Shown: positions 7,882 through 16,931, counted from the first letter of the stretch. The stretch is DNA of 64,000 bases from Polycladidibacter hongkongensis (GCF_001561995.1 NZ_LLWC01000020.1:1-64000), one strand, 5' to 3'. The notes: generated from the letters alone by a model not told the origin. Program-made: numbers and translations.

Positions 7882-9644
7882 TGGGCAGCTCCCAAATTTA
7901 AGTTTTGTCTGGCAATGCGTGCGGCCCGCTTGGCAGCAATGGCTTCCAATTGCTCTGGCGCGGGGTTGGCGCCGCCTTCGTAGGCCTCTAGGAATTCCAG
8001 CAATTCCTCGCGGTAAGCATAGTAGTCTGGGTGATCAAGCAACGCTTTGCGCGTACGAGGGCGCGGCAGGTCCACTTCCATAATGTTACCGATAGTGGCG
8101 TTGGGGCCGTTCGACATCATAACAACGCGATCTGCGAGCAAGATGGCTTCGTCTACATCGTGGGTGACGCAAATAGCCGTTACCTTGGTCTTGCTCCACA
8201 CATCCATAAGCAAGTCTTGCAGTTCCCAACGGGTGAGGCTATCAAGCATGCCGAACGGTTCATCCAGCAGCAGCACCTTAGGTGCGAGGGCAAAGGCGCG
8301 AGCAATGCCAACCCGCTGTTTCATGCCGTTAGAAAGGTCACGCGCCAGCGTATCTTTCGCCCCTGCAAGCCCCACTTTGGCGAGGTAGTAACTGCAGATC
8401 TCGTCTCGCTCAGCCTTGGTTTTATCTGCAAAAACCTTATCCACCCCAAGAGCAATATTTTCATAGGCACTTAGCCAAGGCATCAGCGAGGGCGCTTGGA
8501 AGACCACAGCCTTGTCAGGTCCGGCCTTGGTAATTGGCGAAGCATCCAGCGAGATGCTGCCCTTGGTAATTGGGTTTAGACCCGACACCATGGATAGCAC
8601 GGTAGATTTACCACAGCCCGAGTGGCCTATTAGCGAGATGAATTCCCCAGCTTTGATATCAAGCGAAAGATCATCCACCACTGTCAGCGGGCCTTTTGGT
8701 GTCGGATAGACCTTGCTGATACCGCTCAGGCTTAAAAAAGCTACCTTAACTGTGTCACCTTGTGGGTTATCCGGCGCGGAAAAGCCGGTGAGATTAAAGG
8801 ACGGCTCTGCCTCTTCAGCCTGCGCAAGCGGCACAACTTTTTGCGCGCCTGCAGCGTCATCACATTTGCAGCCATCATCCTGCGCCAACAGGAACTCGAT
8901 GATATCAGCACGCAGTTTGATATAGTCTGCGTTGGAGTTAAGCGTGCTGCGCTCACGTGGACGCGGTAGCGTGACCTTAAACTCCGGCCCCAGCGTTGCC
9001 CCCGGCCCTTTGGTGAGCGGAATAACTCGGTCTGCCAGTAACAATGCCTCATCAACATCATTGGTGATGAGGATCATGGCGCGCTTTTCTGCCTGCGAGA
9101 TCTGGGCAAATTCATCCTGCAATTTTGCGCGGGTGAGGGCATCAAGTGCTGAGAGCGGCTCATCTAGCAGCAACACTTCCGGCTGCATGGCCAAGGCACG
9201 CGCTACGGCCACCCGTTGCCGCATACCACCAGAGAGTTCCGCCGGGTTACGTTCTGCCGCATGGCTAAGGCCAACCGTTTCGATATAACGAGCAACCAAT
9301 GCTTGCCGCTCTGCCTTGCTCAGCTTGGTATGAACAGCATCGGCTGCAAGCGCTATGTTTTGCCGAACACTGAGCCAAGGCAACAGGGAGTAAGATTGAA
9401 AGACAACGCCGCGCTCTGGCCCCGGTCCGTCAATCTCCTTGCCTTTGTAAATCACACCGCCTTCGTCGACTGATATCAAGCCAGCCAGTGCCGATATGAG
9501 TGTGGTTTTGCCGCTGCCTGAAAAACCGAGAATGGCGACGAAGTCTCCGGCATCAACCTTGAGGTTGATGTTACTCAGCACTGGGCGCACCACATCGCCT
9601 GCCCGAAAGCTCTTCGAGAGGCCAGATATTTCCAATAGGGTCAT
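7878..9644 (-). CDS. nrtD: Nitrate ABC transporter, tandem double ATPase (NrtC/NrtD-type halves fused)
   Basis: Two complete ABC ATPase domains are joined in one 588-residue chain. Domain 1 (about 1-260) has Walker A GFSGSGKT, signature LSGGM, Walker B LLLDEP. Domain 2 (about 300-560) has GHSGCGKS, LSNGM and LLLDEP. Both resemble NrtC/NrtD nitrate ATPases, but the substrate-binding domain that cyanobacterial NrtC carries is absent. The chain probably supplies both motor subunits for NrtB. Domain 1 has Asn in place of the switch His (ITNDVDEA) and domain 2 has Asn in the signature. In the folded sandwich these two changes face each other at one ATP site, while the other site is consensus. It lies nine bases after nrtB and overlaps nirB by four. 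Confidence 0.93.
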   Translation of the reverse strand: MTLLEISGLSKSFRAGDVVRPVLSNINLKVDAGDFVAILGFSGSGKTTLISALAGLISVDEGGVIYKGKEIDGPGPERGVVFQSYSLLPWLSVRQNIALAADAVHTKLSKAERQALVARYIETVGLSHAAERNPAELSGGMRQRVAVARALAMQPEVLLLDEPLSALDALTRAKLQDEFAQISQAEKRAMILITNDVDEALLLADRVIPLTKGPGATLGPEFKVTLPRPRERSTLNSNADYIKLRADIIEFLLAQDDGCKCDDAAGAQKVVPLAQAEEAEPSFNLTGFSAPDNPQGDTVKVAFLSLSGISKVYPTPKGPLTVVDDLSLDIKAGEFISLIGHSGCGKSTVLSMVSGLNPITKGSISLDASPITKAGPDKAVVFQAPSLMPWLSAYENIALGVDKVFADKTKAERDEICSYYLAKVGLAGAKDTLARDLSNGMKQRVGIARAFALAPKVLLLDEPFGMLDSLTRWELQDLLMDVWSKTKVTAICVTHDVDEAILLADRVVMMSNGPNATIGNIMEVDLPRPRTRKALLDHPDYYAYREELLEFLEAYEGGANPAPEQLEAIAAKRAARIARQNLNLGAAQ

Positions 9645-9653
9645 GGCTGGCTC

Positions 9654-10736
9654 CTAATTCGGTTCTGAGTGACTGACGAGGTTTTGCAGCGCGTACATGA
9701 GCCGATCGAGTAGGAAGCCAATCAACCCGATGGTGAGCACCGCAAGAATAATCCTTGCTAAAGACTGGCTGGATCCATTTTGGAATTCGTCCCACACAAA
9801 CTTGCCGAGGCCGGGGTTTTGCGCCAGCATTTCCGCTGCGATCAACACCATCCAGCCTACCCCCAAGGACAACCGCAGGCCGGTAAATATAAGCGGCAGT
9901 GAAGAGGGAAGCACCAGCTTGCGAATGGTGGTAAAGGTGGAGAGCTGTAAAACGCGACCCACATTCATCAGGTCTTTATCAAGCGAAGCCACGCCAAGCG
10001 CCGTATTAATCAGCGTGGGCCAGAGTGAGCACAAGGTTACAGTTACCGCAGAAACCAACAGGGACTTTGGCATAAATTCCCAAGGCTGCGCATAAGTCGC
10101 GCTTACCACCATGGTCACAATTGGCAGCCACGCGAGCGGCGAAACCGGTTTGAAAATCTGGATAAGCGAGCTCATGGCTCCGTTCACCAACCGTGACAGC
10201 CCACAGGCAATTCCCAGAGGGACTGCAACAACCGTTGCGATGACAAATCCTAAGGAAACGGTAAACAACGAGGTGACAATCTGGTCCAGATAGGTGGGTT
10301 TACCGGTGTATTTGCGCTGCTTGACCTTCTCTGGCTTGCCTGCAGCGATTAACTTTACGTTGCGCGCTTCTTGGCGTTCATAGAACGCTGTCGCCTTATC
10401 GCGCTCTCGCTGGTGATCCTGCCATAGATTCTCAGCCTGCGCCCATACTGCCGCAGGCCCGGGTATCGCACCCAGAGATGTTTGAATGCGTGGTGCCATG
10501 GTGCCCCACAAAAGCAAAAAGGCGAGAATGCCGATGAGTGGGAGCAGTAAAACGCGGGACAGCTCGATACTTTGTTGGCGCGGGTTTTCACCAGCGCTTA
10601 TGCGCAATAAGGGGACAAGAATACTTAGGCCAAGGCGCTCGCAACCCGTGGCAGATTTACGCAATGCGGTTTGCAGTTGCGGCACGAATTTGTTTTCGGC
10701 CTCTTTTGCACCCGGGGTTTGAGATGAAACACTCAT
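9654..10736 (-). CDS. nrtB: Nitrate ABC transporter permease
   Basis: This 360-residue inner-membrane permease has a first hydrophobic helix near residues 65-82. A charged cytoplasmic or periplasmic insertion (about 100-150, rich in Lys/Arg/Glu) comes next, then a BPD_transp_1 domain with five or six helices. The EAA-loop equivalent for ATPase docking is near LRLSLGVGWMVLIAAEML. It channels nitrate delivered by NrtA. ATG at 10736 was preferred to the adjacent GTG at 10739 because AAGGA sits seven bases upstream. It lies between nrtA and the double ATPase, matching the usual nrtABCD order. Confidence 0.94.
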   Translation of the reverse strand: MSVSSQTPGAKEAENKFVPQLQTALRKSATGCERLGLSILVPLLRISAGENPRQQSIELSRVLLLPLIGILAFLLLWGTMAPRIQTSLGAIPGPAAVWAQAENLWQDHQRERDKATAFYERQEARNVKLIAAGKPEKVKQRKYTGKPTYLDQIVTSLFTVSLGFVIATVVAVPLGIACGLSRLVNGAMSSLIQIFKPVSPLAWLPIVTMVVSATYAQPWEFMPKSLLVSAVTVTLCSLWPTLINTALGVASLDKDLMNVGRVLQLSTFTTIRKLVLPSSLPLIFTGLRLSLGVGWMVLIAAEMLAQNPGLGKFVWDEFQNGSSQSLARIILAVLTIGLIGFLLDRLMYALQNLVSHSEPN

Positions 10737-10768
10737 CACGAAGTCCTTCCGATTGATTTGGGTTGGGG

Positions 10769-10786
10769 GGCGGGCACAGGCCCGCC
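10769..10786 (-). other. Strong hairpin between nrtA and nrtB
   Basis: Perfect seven-base arms GGCGGGC (10769-10775) and GCCCGCC (10780-10786) enclose a four-base loop in the 58-base gap after the nrtA stop. No run of T follows on the transcribed strand, so full termination is unlikely. Such hairpins commonly protect or partly terminate the message so that the binding protein is made in excess over the membrane subunits. Confidence 0.5.
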
Positions 10787-10794
10787 TGCCATGG

Positions 10795-12201
10795 TTATTG
10801 GCCTTCGGTTACAACGCGCGCATCCTTAATGGTTTGTCCGGCTTTCAAACCGATTTCCAAACTCTCCAGATAAGCGGTTGGCTGGCGACCATCAAAACCA
10901 ATGTTGTCAAGGAAATCTGCCGCAGGTGTTGGCGCTTTGTAGCCATCGCTCTGCCATGGGAACTCGTCTTCGCTCACGTAACCTTCGCCGAGCAACTCTT
11001 TCGCAGCTTTCAGATAAATATCTGGACGGTAGACACTTTTGGCAGTCTCGTCATACCAGCTATCATCTTTATGGGTGCTGATTTGCCCCCAACGTCGCAT
11101 TTGGGTTAGGTACCAAACCGCATCGGAGTAGTAAGGGTAGGTGGCAAAGTAGCGATAGAAGACGTTGAAGTCTGGGACTGCGCGAATATCACCTTTTTCA
11201 TACTCGAATGTACCTGTCATCGAGTTGGCGATTACTTCTGCATCGGCGCCCACATATTCTGAACGCGAGAGAATTTCCACCGCCTCCATACGATTGGCAT
11301 TCTCGTTCTCATCAAGCCATTTTGCAGCGCGGATCAAGGCTTTGGTGAGTGCCAGTGTGGTGTTTGGATTTTGCTCGGTAAACTCCTTAGTGAGACCAAA
11401 AACTTTCTCTGGATTGTTCTTCCAGATTTCATAGTCGGTGATCACCGGCACGCCGATGCCTTTAAACACCGCCTGCTGGTTCCATGGCTCGCCGACGCAA
11501 TAGCCATGAATAGTGCCAGCCTCCATGGTGGATGGCATTTGCGGAGGCGGAGTAACCGACAACAGCGCATCAGCCTGCAATTGCCCGCTTACATCAGTTT
11601 CCGAATAAAAGCCCGGGTGCACACCGCCGGCAGCGAGCCAATAGCGCAGTTCGTAGTTGTGCGTTGAGACGGGGAATACCATCCCCATTTCAAAACTTTT
11701 GCCCTCATCTCGCAGCTTTTCGATGACAGGTTTAAGCGCACGGGCCGAGATCGGATGCTTAGGCTTGCCATCGGCCATCTTCTCAATGTGTGGCAGCATA
11801 TCCTGCCATATTTCATTGGAAACCGTGATGCCGTTGCCGTTTAAGTCCATAGAAAACGGCGTTACAATGTGTGCCTTAGTGCCATAACCAATGGTAGCCG
11901 CCAGCGGTTGACCAGCCAGCATATGGGCGCCGTCGAGCTCGCCAGTGATGACACGATCCAGCAATACCTTCCAGTTGGCTTGAGGCTCTAGGGTTACAAA
12001 CAGGCCTTCATCCTCGAAGTAGCCTTTCTCATAGGCTATCGCCAATGGTGCCATGTCCGTCAGCTTAATGAAGCCGAGCTTCAGCTCATCTTTCTCGACA
12101 TCTAAAAGAGCGGCTTGTGCAGCGCCGCTGCAAACCAATAGCGCACTGAGCGTACCCGCTAAGGCATTTCTGCTAAATAATCTCGTCGCAATCTTCTTCA
12201 T
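10795..12201 (-). CDS. nrtA: Nitrate-binding protein of the NrtABC uptake system
   Basis: This 468-residue protein begins with a cleavable signal peptide ([16 protein letters not shown], a hydrophobic core, then CSGAAQA|A). The mature part is an NrtA/CmpA-type binding protein with [20 protein letters not shown] and [14 protein letters not shown] near the N-terminus and the [13 protein letters not shown] segment common to nitrate/bicarbonate-binding members. It captures nitrate in the periplasm. No lipobox is seen, so it is probably soluble. ATG at 12201 was taken instead of an upstream in-frame start because it opens the signal peptide. It is the first gene of the operon, about 113 bases downstream of the predicted sigma-54 transcription start. 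Confidence 0.95.
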   Translation of the reverse strand: MKKIATRLFSRNALAGTLSALLVCSGAAQAALLDVEKDELKLGFIKLTDMAPLAIAYEKGYFEDEGLFVTLEPQANWKVLLDRVITGELDGAHMLAGQPLAATIGYGTKAHIVTPFSMDLNGNGITVSNEIWQDMLPHIEKMADGKPKHPISARALKPVIEKLRDEGKSFEMGMVFPVSTHNYELRYWLAAGGVHPGFYSETDVSGQLQADALLSVTPPPQMPSTMEAGTIHGYCVGEPWNQQAVFKGIGVPVITDYEIWKNNPEKVFGLTKEFTEQNPNTTLALTKALIRAAKWLDENENANRMEAVEILSRSEYVGADAEVIANSMTGTFEYEKGDIRAVPDFNVFYRYFATYPYYSDAVWYLTQMRRWGQISTHKDDSWYDETAKSVYRPDIYLKAAKELLGEGYVSEDEFPWQSDGYKAPTPAADFLDNIGFDGRQPTAYLESLEIGLKAGQTIKDARVVTEGQ

Positions 12202-12325
12202 CTCGATATCTCTTGGCTCGATACGCAAATGCGTAGGTCATCGTTGTAGCCGCATGCGGGGGGCGAGCATGAAACCGTTTGTCGAAGCGCGCTGGCGTGG
12301 ACCGTGGCGCAGCAAGAGTTACCGA

Positions 12326-12340
12326 GCAAAACCCGTGCCA
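12326..12340 (-). promoter_or_regulatory. Sigma-54 (RpoN) promoter of the nitrate assimilation operon
   Basis: Read on the minus strand, the sequence is TGGCAC, five bases, TTGC: an exact match to the -24/-12 sigma-54 consensus with correct spacing. Transcription should start about 12 bases downstream, giving a leader of roughly 110 bases before nrtA. Sigma-54 dependence implies an enhancer-binding activator, most likely NtrC, so the operon would answer to nitrogen limitation. No convincing NtrC site was recognised upstream. A small dyad TACGCA-TT-TGCGTA lies in the leader near 12222-12235. Confidence 0.85.
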
Positions 12341-12584
12341 TACGGGATTCGCCTTAGTTTGCAGTAATTTGGAGATCTAAATAGAATTATCTGTTTTTAT
12401 GTGATCAATAAATACGCTAGATAAGTTCATTTTGTAGGCAGCATAGAGACCCACAGTGAATATCATCTACCTTGTACTCAGAAAAATTCGACATTTACTC
12501 CTCCCACCAAATTTCATACTTAGATGAGTACATTTTATCTTAACTCCCCATCCAATTTGAATTATTGCAGGCAAATCTACAACG
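12341..12584. other. Non-coding stretch between the nitrate promoter and the GH88 terminator
   Basis: About 240 bases of AT-rich sequence with no credible reading frame. It should contain upstream activator sites for the sigma-54 promoter. No activator motif could be identified with confidence. Confidence 0.5.
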
Positions 12585-12619
12585 AAAAAGGCCTCAGCAT
12601 GAACTATGCCGAGGCCTCA
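12585..12619 (-). terminator. Rho-independent terminator after the GH88 gene
   Basis: On the minus strand a GC-rich hairpin reads GAGGCCTCGGCAT, loop AGTTC, ATGCTGAGGCC, followed at once by a run of five T. The stem is 12 pairs with one mismatch. It lies 35 bases past the GH88 stop and closes the sugar-acid operon before the nitrate operon promoter. Confidence 0.85.
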
Positions 12620-12653
12620 AGAATAGCGCATTACAATCCAAACCTAGGCTTGG

Positions 12654-13775
12654 TTACCAGAAGAAATTGGTCTCGCCATTTAGGCGGCGAATAGCCTCAA
12701 AATAGTAATAATCGCCATAGGGCAACATCGCGCGCTTGTCGCCGCGGGTCACAAAATACGCACCATGGTCGAGCAGGCCTTCTGCGTCGGCATTGCCGGT
12801 GAGATCACAGTGTTCTTGCAAGCCATCCAGCATTGCCTGTGCTTTTGTGCGGTACTGTTCGTAGCCCTCGATTTGAGAAAGTGCAGCCACACCGGCGCAA
12901 GTAATAGCGGTTGCAGATGAATCCCAAATAACTTCACTCCCCTTAGGCAACTTGTAATCCCAAGGGCAGATGTTTTCCGCTGTTAGATTAGCCAGCGCAA
13001 AATCGGTCACTTTCTTGGCAGCGTCAAGGAAGGCTTTGTCCTTGGTGTAGGCATAAATCTGGGTCAGGCCGTGAACAGCCCAAGACTGCCCCCGCGACCA
13101 GCAAGAATTATCTGCATAGCCCTGCAAGGTTTGCCCGTACATAGGCTCCTGCGTCGCCGGATCAAACTTAAAAGTATGGAACGTGGTACCGTCTTCACGG
13201 ATCAAGTGCTTTACTGCGGTTCTCGCGTGAGCATAAGCCACATCATAAAAGCTCTGAATTCCGGTTTCTTGATGCGCCCAAAAAAGCAGGGCTAGATTTT
13301 CAAAGCTATCAATCAGCATCCGGCCAGCGGCCAGCTCATTCCGGTTCTCTGTATTAATCTTGGTAAGTGGCCACGCCTGAATAAACTCACCCATTTGCTG
13401 GTATTGGCCGCGCAATGCCTCGGCAGCGCGTAATGCTAGCTCCCGCGCCTCGCGGTTGCCTGTCAGCTTGTAATCCGCCACCTGCGTCAGAGAAAACAGA
13501 AAGCCTAGATCATGATTTAGCAGCTCCGGCACATGCAAAAGGTGCTGAAAAAATGGATTACGCTGGCGCGCTTGGTTCTTGAAGCGCTCATCACCCGTAA
13601 TTTGATAGGCCAGCCACAATTCACCCACATAAAACCCAGCAACCCAGTAGCCCGGCTCGCACATTTTCCATTTAAAATCTACACCACCAATTTTGGGGTT
13701 GCCATTGCCGATCGCATCAAAGTTACGGCGAATGTGAGAAACGACGTCGTTTTGTAAACTTCTGTAATTGCTCAT
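12654..13775 (-). CDS. Unsaturated glucuronyl hydrolase, glycoside hydrolase family 88
   Basis: This 373-residue alpha/alpha-barrel protein matches GH88 enzymes. These hydrate the C4-C5 double bond of the unsaturated uronic acid left by polysaccharide lyases and so release a 5-keto-4-deoxyuronate. The two expected aspartates are present: D89 in LNHDLGF and D156 in GRMLIDSFENLALLFWA. Other family blocks are SCWSRGQSWAVHGL and WDSSATAI. No signal peptide is seen, so it acts on imported oligosaccharides in the cytoplasm. It is last in a minus-strand group after the TRAP genes, separated by 87 bases with a hairpin. No lyase is in the window. Chondroitin, heparin, alginate-like or ulvan fragments are all possible substrates. 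Confidence 0.9.
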   Translation of the reverse strand: MSNYRSLQNDVVSHIRRNFDAIGNGNPKIGGVDFKWKMCEPGYWVAGFYVGELWLAYQITGDERFKNQARQRNPFFQHLLHVPELLNHDLGFLFSLTQVADYKLTGNREARELALRAAEALRGQYQQMGEFIQAWPLTKINTENRNELAAGRMLIDSFENLALLFWAHQETGIQSFYDVAYAHARTAVKHLIREDGTTFHTFKFDPATQEPMYGQTLQGYADNSCWSRGQSWAVHGLTQIYAYTKDKAFLDAAKKVTDFALANLTAENICPWDYKLPKGSEVIWDSSATAITCAGVAALSQIEGYEQYRTKAQAMLDGLQEHCDLTGNADAEGLLDHGAYFVTRGDKRAMLPYGDYYYFEAIRRLNGETNFFW

Positions 13776-13825
13776 AGAAACCTACCACAGCAAGAAGGAG
13801 AAGAGAGGAGGAGAAGGGAAGAAAG

Positions 13826-13848
13826 AGGGGGAGTAACGCTCTCCCCCT
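13826..13848 (-). other. Hairpin between dctM and the GH88 gene
   Basis: Arms AGGGGGAG (13826-13833) and CTCCCCCT (13841-13848) form a perfect eight-pair stem with a seven-base loop. The downstream sequence on the minus strand is pyrimidine-rich but lacks a real T run, so partial termination or mRNA protection is more likely than a full stop. The next 40 bases are almost pure purine on the plus strand. Confidence 0.45.
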
Positions 13849-13862
13849 GGGTGTTTTGTTGG

Positions 13863-15152
13863 TCAGAGCAGGCTCGGCAAAAACGTGCTAACCGCTGGTA
13901 CAAACGTGACGATCATCAAAGTCACAAACAGCACCGCGAAGTAAGGGATCAGCTCTTTGATTACCTTTTCAACCGGCACTCCCGCTACAGCTGAGCCTGC
14001 AAACAGCAATGTTCCAACCGGCGGTGTGATGATGCCAATGCTCAGGTTAAACACGATCATCACGCCAAACTGGATAGGATCCATGCCGACCGCCAAGGCA
14101 ATTGGCATAAAAATTGGCGTAAAGATCAATAGCGCTGGGGCCGCATCCATAAATGTGCCGATAATCAGCAGCAAGAGATTAACCACCAAAAGAATAAGGA
14201 TCGGGTTTGGGATTGATAGCACAAGATCTTTCACCATGCCGGGAATGCCGGTTAGAGCAAATGCCCAAGACATAATGCCCGAAGCGGCAATCATAAACAG
14301 CACAGGCACTGAGCCGCGAACCGTTGCAATCACAACATTCCAATAATCCTTGATATCCATTTCGCGGTAAAACAGCGCCAGCAATATGGAATAAACACAA
14401 GCAACAGCTGAGGCCTCTGTTGCGGTGAACGCACCAGAAACAATACCACCCATTACAATTACAATGAGCGAGAGCACCGGGATTGCCCGAATTGTGATTA
14501 AAAATGCCTGCTTAATGCCCGGGAACTGGGTAACCGGATAGCCCTTTTTCTTGGCGACGATAACTGCGACAATTATACAGCCAAGGCCCATGAGCAGCCC
14601 TGGAATGTATCCAGCCATAAACAGCGAGGCAATCGACGTTCCGCTCACAAGCGACAGGATGATAAACAAACCACTTGGGGGGATCAGCATCCCCGTTGGA
14701 GCAGAAGCAATATTTGTGGCTGCGGCAAAGGCCGGGTCATAGCCTTCATCCTTCTGCGCTTGAGTAAGCGTTGTGCCCATAGCAGTGGCAGAGGCAATAG
14801 CCGAGCCGCTAATAGCCCCGAAAATCATATTGCCAATGATATTGGTGATTGCCAAAGCGCCGGGAATAGAGCCAGCAATTAGCTTTGAAAAGTCGATCAA
14901 GCGCTGTGCGGTGCCTGAGCGGTTCATCATATTGCCCGCAAATATAAAGAAGGGCAGCGCGATCAACGCAAAACTATCAAGCCCGGAAAAAATCTTCTGA
15001 CTGGCGATAAACAGGGAGCTGTCAATGGGAATGAAAGCTGCAATGGAAAGCAATGCCGAAATCACCATCACCACCCCGATGGGAATGCCAGTGACGAGAA
15101 GGAAGGCAAACACTCCCACCATGATTAGGATGGATTGTTGTGTGATATCCAT
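13863..15152 (-). CDS. dctM: TRAP transporter large membrane subunit (DctM family)
   Basis: This 429-residue, very hydrophobic protein of about 12 helices has DctM signatures: the early LVTGIPIGVVM, FALIALPFFIFAGNMM, then GAISGSAIASATAMGTTL, SAPTGMLIPPSGLFI and late NLSIGIITPPVGTLLF. It is the ion-coupled channel of a tripartite ATP-independent periplasmic transporter. It follows dctQ by 12 bases. The substrate is set by the binding protein at 15758-16732; the neighbouring GH88 and aldolase genes suggest a uronic-acid-like compound. Confidence 0.95.
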   Translation of the reverse strand: MDITQQSILIMVGVFAFLLVTGIPIGVVMVISALLSIAAFIPIDSSLFIASQKIFSGLDSFALIALPFFIFAGNMMNRSGTAQRLIDFSKLIAGSIPGALAITNIIGNMIFGAISGSAIASATAMGTTLTQAQKDEGYDPAFAAATNIASAPTGMLIPPSGLFIILSLVSGTSIASLFMAGYIPGLLMGLGCIIVAVIVAKKKGYPVTQFPGIKQAFLITIRAIPVLSLIVIVMGGIVSGAFTATEASAVACVYSILLALFYREMDIKDYWNVVIATVRGSVPVLFMIAASGIMSWAFALTGIPGMVKDLVLSIPNPILILLVVNLLLLIIGTFMDAAPALLIFTPIFMPIALAVGMDPIQFGVMIVFNLSIGIITPPVGTLLFAGSAVAGVPVEKVIKELIPYFAVLFVTLMIVTFVPAVSTFLPSLL

Positions 15153-15164
15153 GATGTGGTCTCC

Positions 15165-15623
15165 TTAGGCTTCTCGAATGATTTCATAGAGTTTGGCGAG
15201 GATCGCGATTACGCTGATCACGCCGGAAATCATGAACACGCTGTAGACCGCCCCAATCGATACACCCAAAACAGGGGAGACCTGAGAAATATTGGAGGTG
15301 TATACTTCATAGCCGCCGTAAAGAAACACACCGACTGTAAAGGCGAGCATGACGATCTGCGTAAACAGACGGGAGATCTTAGCCTTTACACCCTTTAAAT
15401 TGCCGGTTAGCAAAGTCATGCCGAAGTGCAAGTCATTATAGGTGGCGTAAGCGGAACCAAGAATAACCAACCAAATTGTAGAGAAGCGCAGCGCCTCTTC
15501 AGTGAAGGTACTTGGATCATTGAGAATAAAGCGGGAGACGACTTGCCAAGTTGTGAGACACAACATCAGCAGAAATACGGAGCCTAGCAGGATCTCCATA
15601 GCTAGGTTGAAGCGTTTCTTCAT
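15165..15623 (-). CDS. dctQ: TRAP transporter small membrane subunit (DctQ family)
   Basis: This 152-residue protein has four predicted helices and the family pattern LLMLCLTTWQVVSRFILNDP followed by TFTEEALRFSTIWLVILGSA. DctQ proteins brace the large subunit in the inner membrane and are essential for transport. The gene lies between dctP and dctM, the usual dctPQM order, with a hairpin in the 134-base gap on the dctP side. Confidence 0.93.
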   Translation of the reverse strand: MKKRFNLAMEILLGSVFLLMLCLTTWQVVSRFILNDPSTFTEEALRFSTIWLVILGSAYATYNDLHFGMTLLTGNLKGVKAKISRLFTQIVMLAFTVGVFLYGGYEVYTSNISQVSPVLGVSIGAVYSVFMISGVISVIAILAKLYEIIREA

Positions 15624-15719
15624 GGGGCCATCCTACACAGCTTGCCGCAGTTTGTGATGCAAGGCAAAGCCAAGAGTTTTGCTTTTTATGGACGTTGGCA
15701 CAGACCAAAGCGTATGGGC

Positions 15720-15750
15720 AGCGCCCTTATCTGCATCAGAAAAGGGCGCT
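15720..15750 (-). other. Hairpin between dctP and dctQ
   Basis: Arms AGCGCCCTT (15720-15728) and AAGGGCGCT (15742-15750) pair perfectly over nine bases with a 13-base loop, eight bases past the dctP stop. No T run follows on the minus strand. It is placed where TRAP operons often make more binding protein than membrane subunits. Confidence 0.55.
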
Positions 15751-15757
15751 GTTTTAC

Positions 15758-16732
15758 TTATTTTTTCGCGGCAGCAATCGCGTCGAGAACTTTTTGTGCG
15801 TCTGGTTGTTCTGCAATCAACTCGTCGTAGATAGGCTTAACCTTCGCTTGGAAGGCAGCTTTATCTGCTTCGTTGAATTTGATGCCCTGTCGTTCTGTTG
15901 CTTCCTTAACGGATTTTTCTACAACATTCATGGCAAGGCCAATTTCATAGTCAGTTGCTTCTTTACCTGCTTGCTTGATAGCTTTGAGCTGCTCAGCGGT
16001 CAGCTTGGCTTTGGTTGCTTCACCCATGATGATGAATTCTGGGTAGTTGAAGTGTTCATCCCAAGAGTAGTAGTTCACAACTTCACCATGGCGGTGTTCA
16101 ATCAGTGCCTGAACTGCGTTTTCTGCACCATCAACGACACCTTGGCTAAGCGCGGTGTAAACATCACCCATTGGCAGCGGCGTTGGAGAAGCGCCAAGAA
16201 GATTCATGGTTTTGATCGCCATTTGGCTGTTCATCACACGGATCTTCATGCCTTTCAGGTCGTCTGGAGTGTTGATTGGCTTGTCTTTGGTGTAGAAGCT
16301 ACGCGGGCCAATAACGAAGAAGTTAACAGCGGTGATACCGTCTTTTTCCATGCCTTCAAAAATAAGCTTGCCTGCTTCACCATTCATGGCATCAATCAGG
16401 TGCTGGCTGCTGGAGAATACGTAGGGAAGAGTTACTGGTTTTACAGAGTTTGTGAAGCTGTCCAGAGTGGAAGATGCGACGCGCGCCATATCCAGCACGC
16501 CCTTCTTCACCTGCTCAACGTTCTCACGCTCACTGCCAAGAATACCATTTGAGAACACTTGGACAGTGACCTCACCATCGGTAAGTTCGTTAACGCGTTC
16601 AGCGAAGAACTTAACACCTTCAGCGTTTGGGACACCTTCAGGCATGGTATCAGCCAAACGCAAAGTGGTTGCGAAAGAACTGGTTGCCAAAGTCATTCCA
16701 AGAAGTGCAACAGCGATTTTGGAGAATTTCAT
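15758..16732 (-). CDS. dctP: TRAP transporter solute-binding protein (DctP family)
   Basis: This 324-residue periplasmic protein has a signal peptide (MKFSKIAVALLGMTLATSSFA|T) and the DctP fold. Recognisable parts are the LRLADTMPEG strand, the IRVMNSQMAIKTMNLLGASPTPLPMGDVY region holding the carboxylate-binding Arg (KIRVMN), and VVDGAENAVQALIEH. DctP proteins bind small carboxylates, including uronates and sialic acid, through that Arg. The start has GAGGT seven bases upstream. It is the first transporter gene after a 251-base gap, so it may have its own promoter. The ligand cannot be told from sequence; sugar acids are favoured by context. Confidence 0.93.
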   Translation of the reverse strand: MKFSKIAVALLGMTLATSSFATTLRLADTMPEGVPNAEGVKFFAERVNELTDGEVTVQVFSNGILGSERENVEQVKKGVLDMARVASSTLDSFTNSVKPVTLPYVFSSSQHLIDAMNGEAGKLIFEGMEKDGITAVNFFVIGPRSFYTKDKPINTPDDLKGMKIRVMNSQMAIKTMNLLGASPTPLPMGDVYTALSQGVVDGAENAVQALIEHRHGEVVNYYSWDEHFNYPEFIIMGEATKAKLTAEQLKAIKQAGKEATDYEIGLAMNVVEKSVKEATERQGIKFNEADKAAFQAKVKPIYDELIAEQPDAQKVLDAIAAAKK

Positions 16733-16931
16733 CTCGTTACCTCATAGCGATCAGGTCACACAGCAGAGCATGGCGTGACACTATTATGGCTTTGCCTAAC
16801 CCCTAGCGGTTCAAGCCAAGCCTTTTTAAGGAGGTCTGGAGCAATAACGAAACGTCAACCTGCAATAACTTGCTGTGACTTGTCGTCATCATAGTTTATG
16901 GCTTGCCTCCCGATGAAGCCACAAATTCAGG

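Noticed and set aside
12202..12325. NasT/ANTAR-type paired hairpins in the nitrate leader
   Set aside because: Only one small dyad (TACGCA-TT-TGCGTA) was found; the two hairpins with matching loops required for that system could not be shown by eye.
15695..16552. Long plus-strand reading frame of 285 codons opposite dctP
   Set aside because: It lies fully antisense to a clear TRAP binding protein, has Cys/Phe-rich low-quality sequence and no family pattern.
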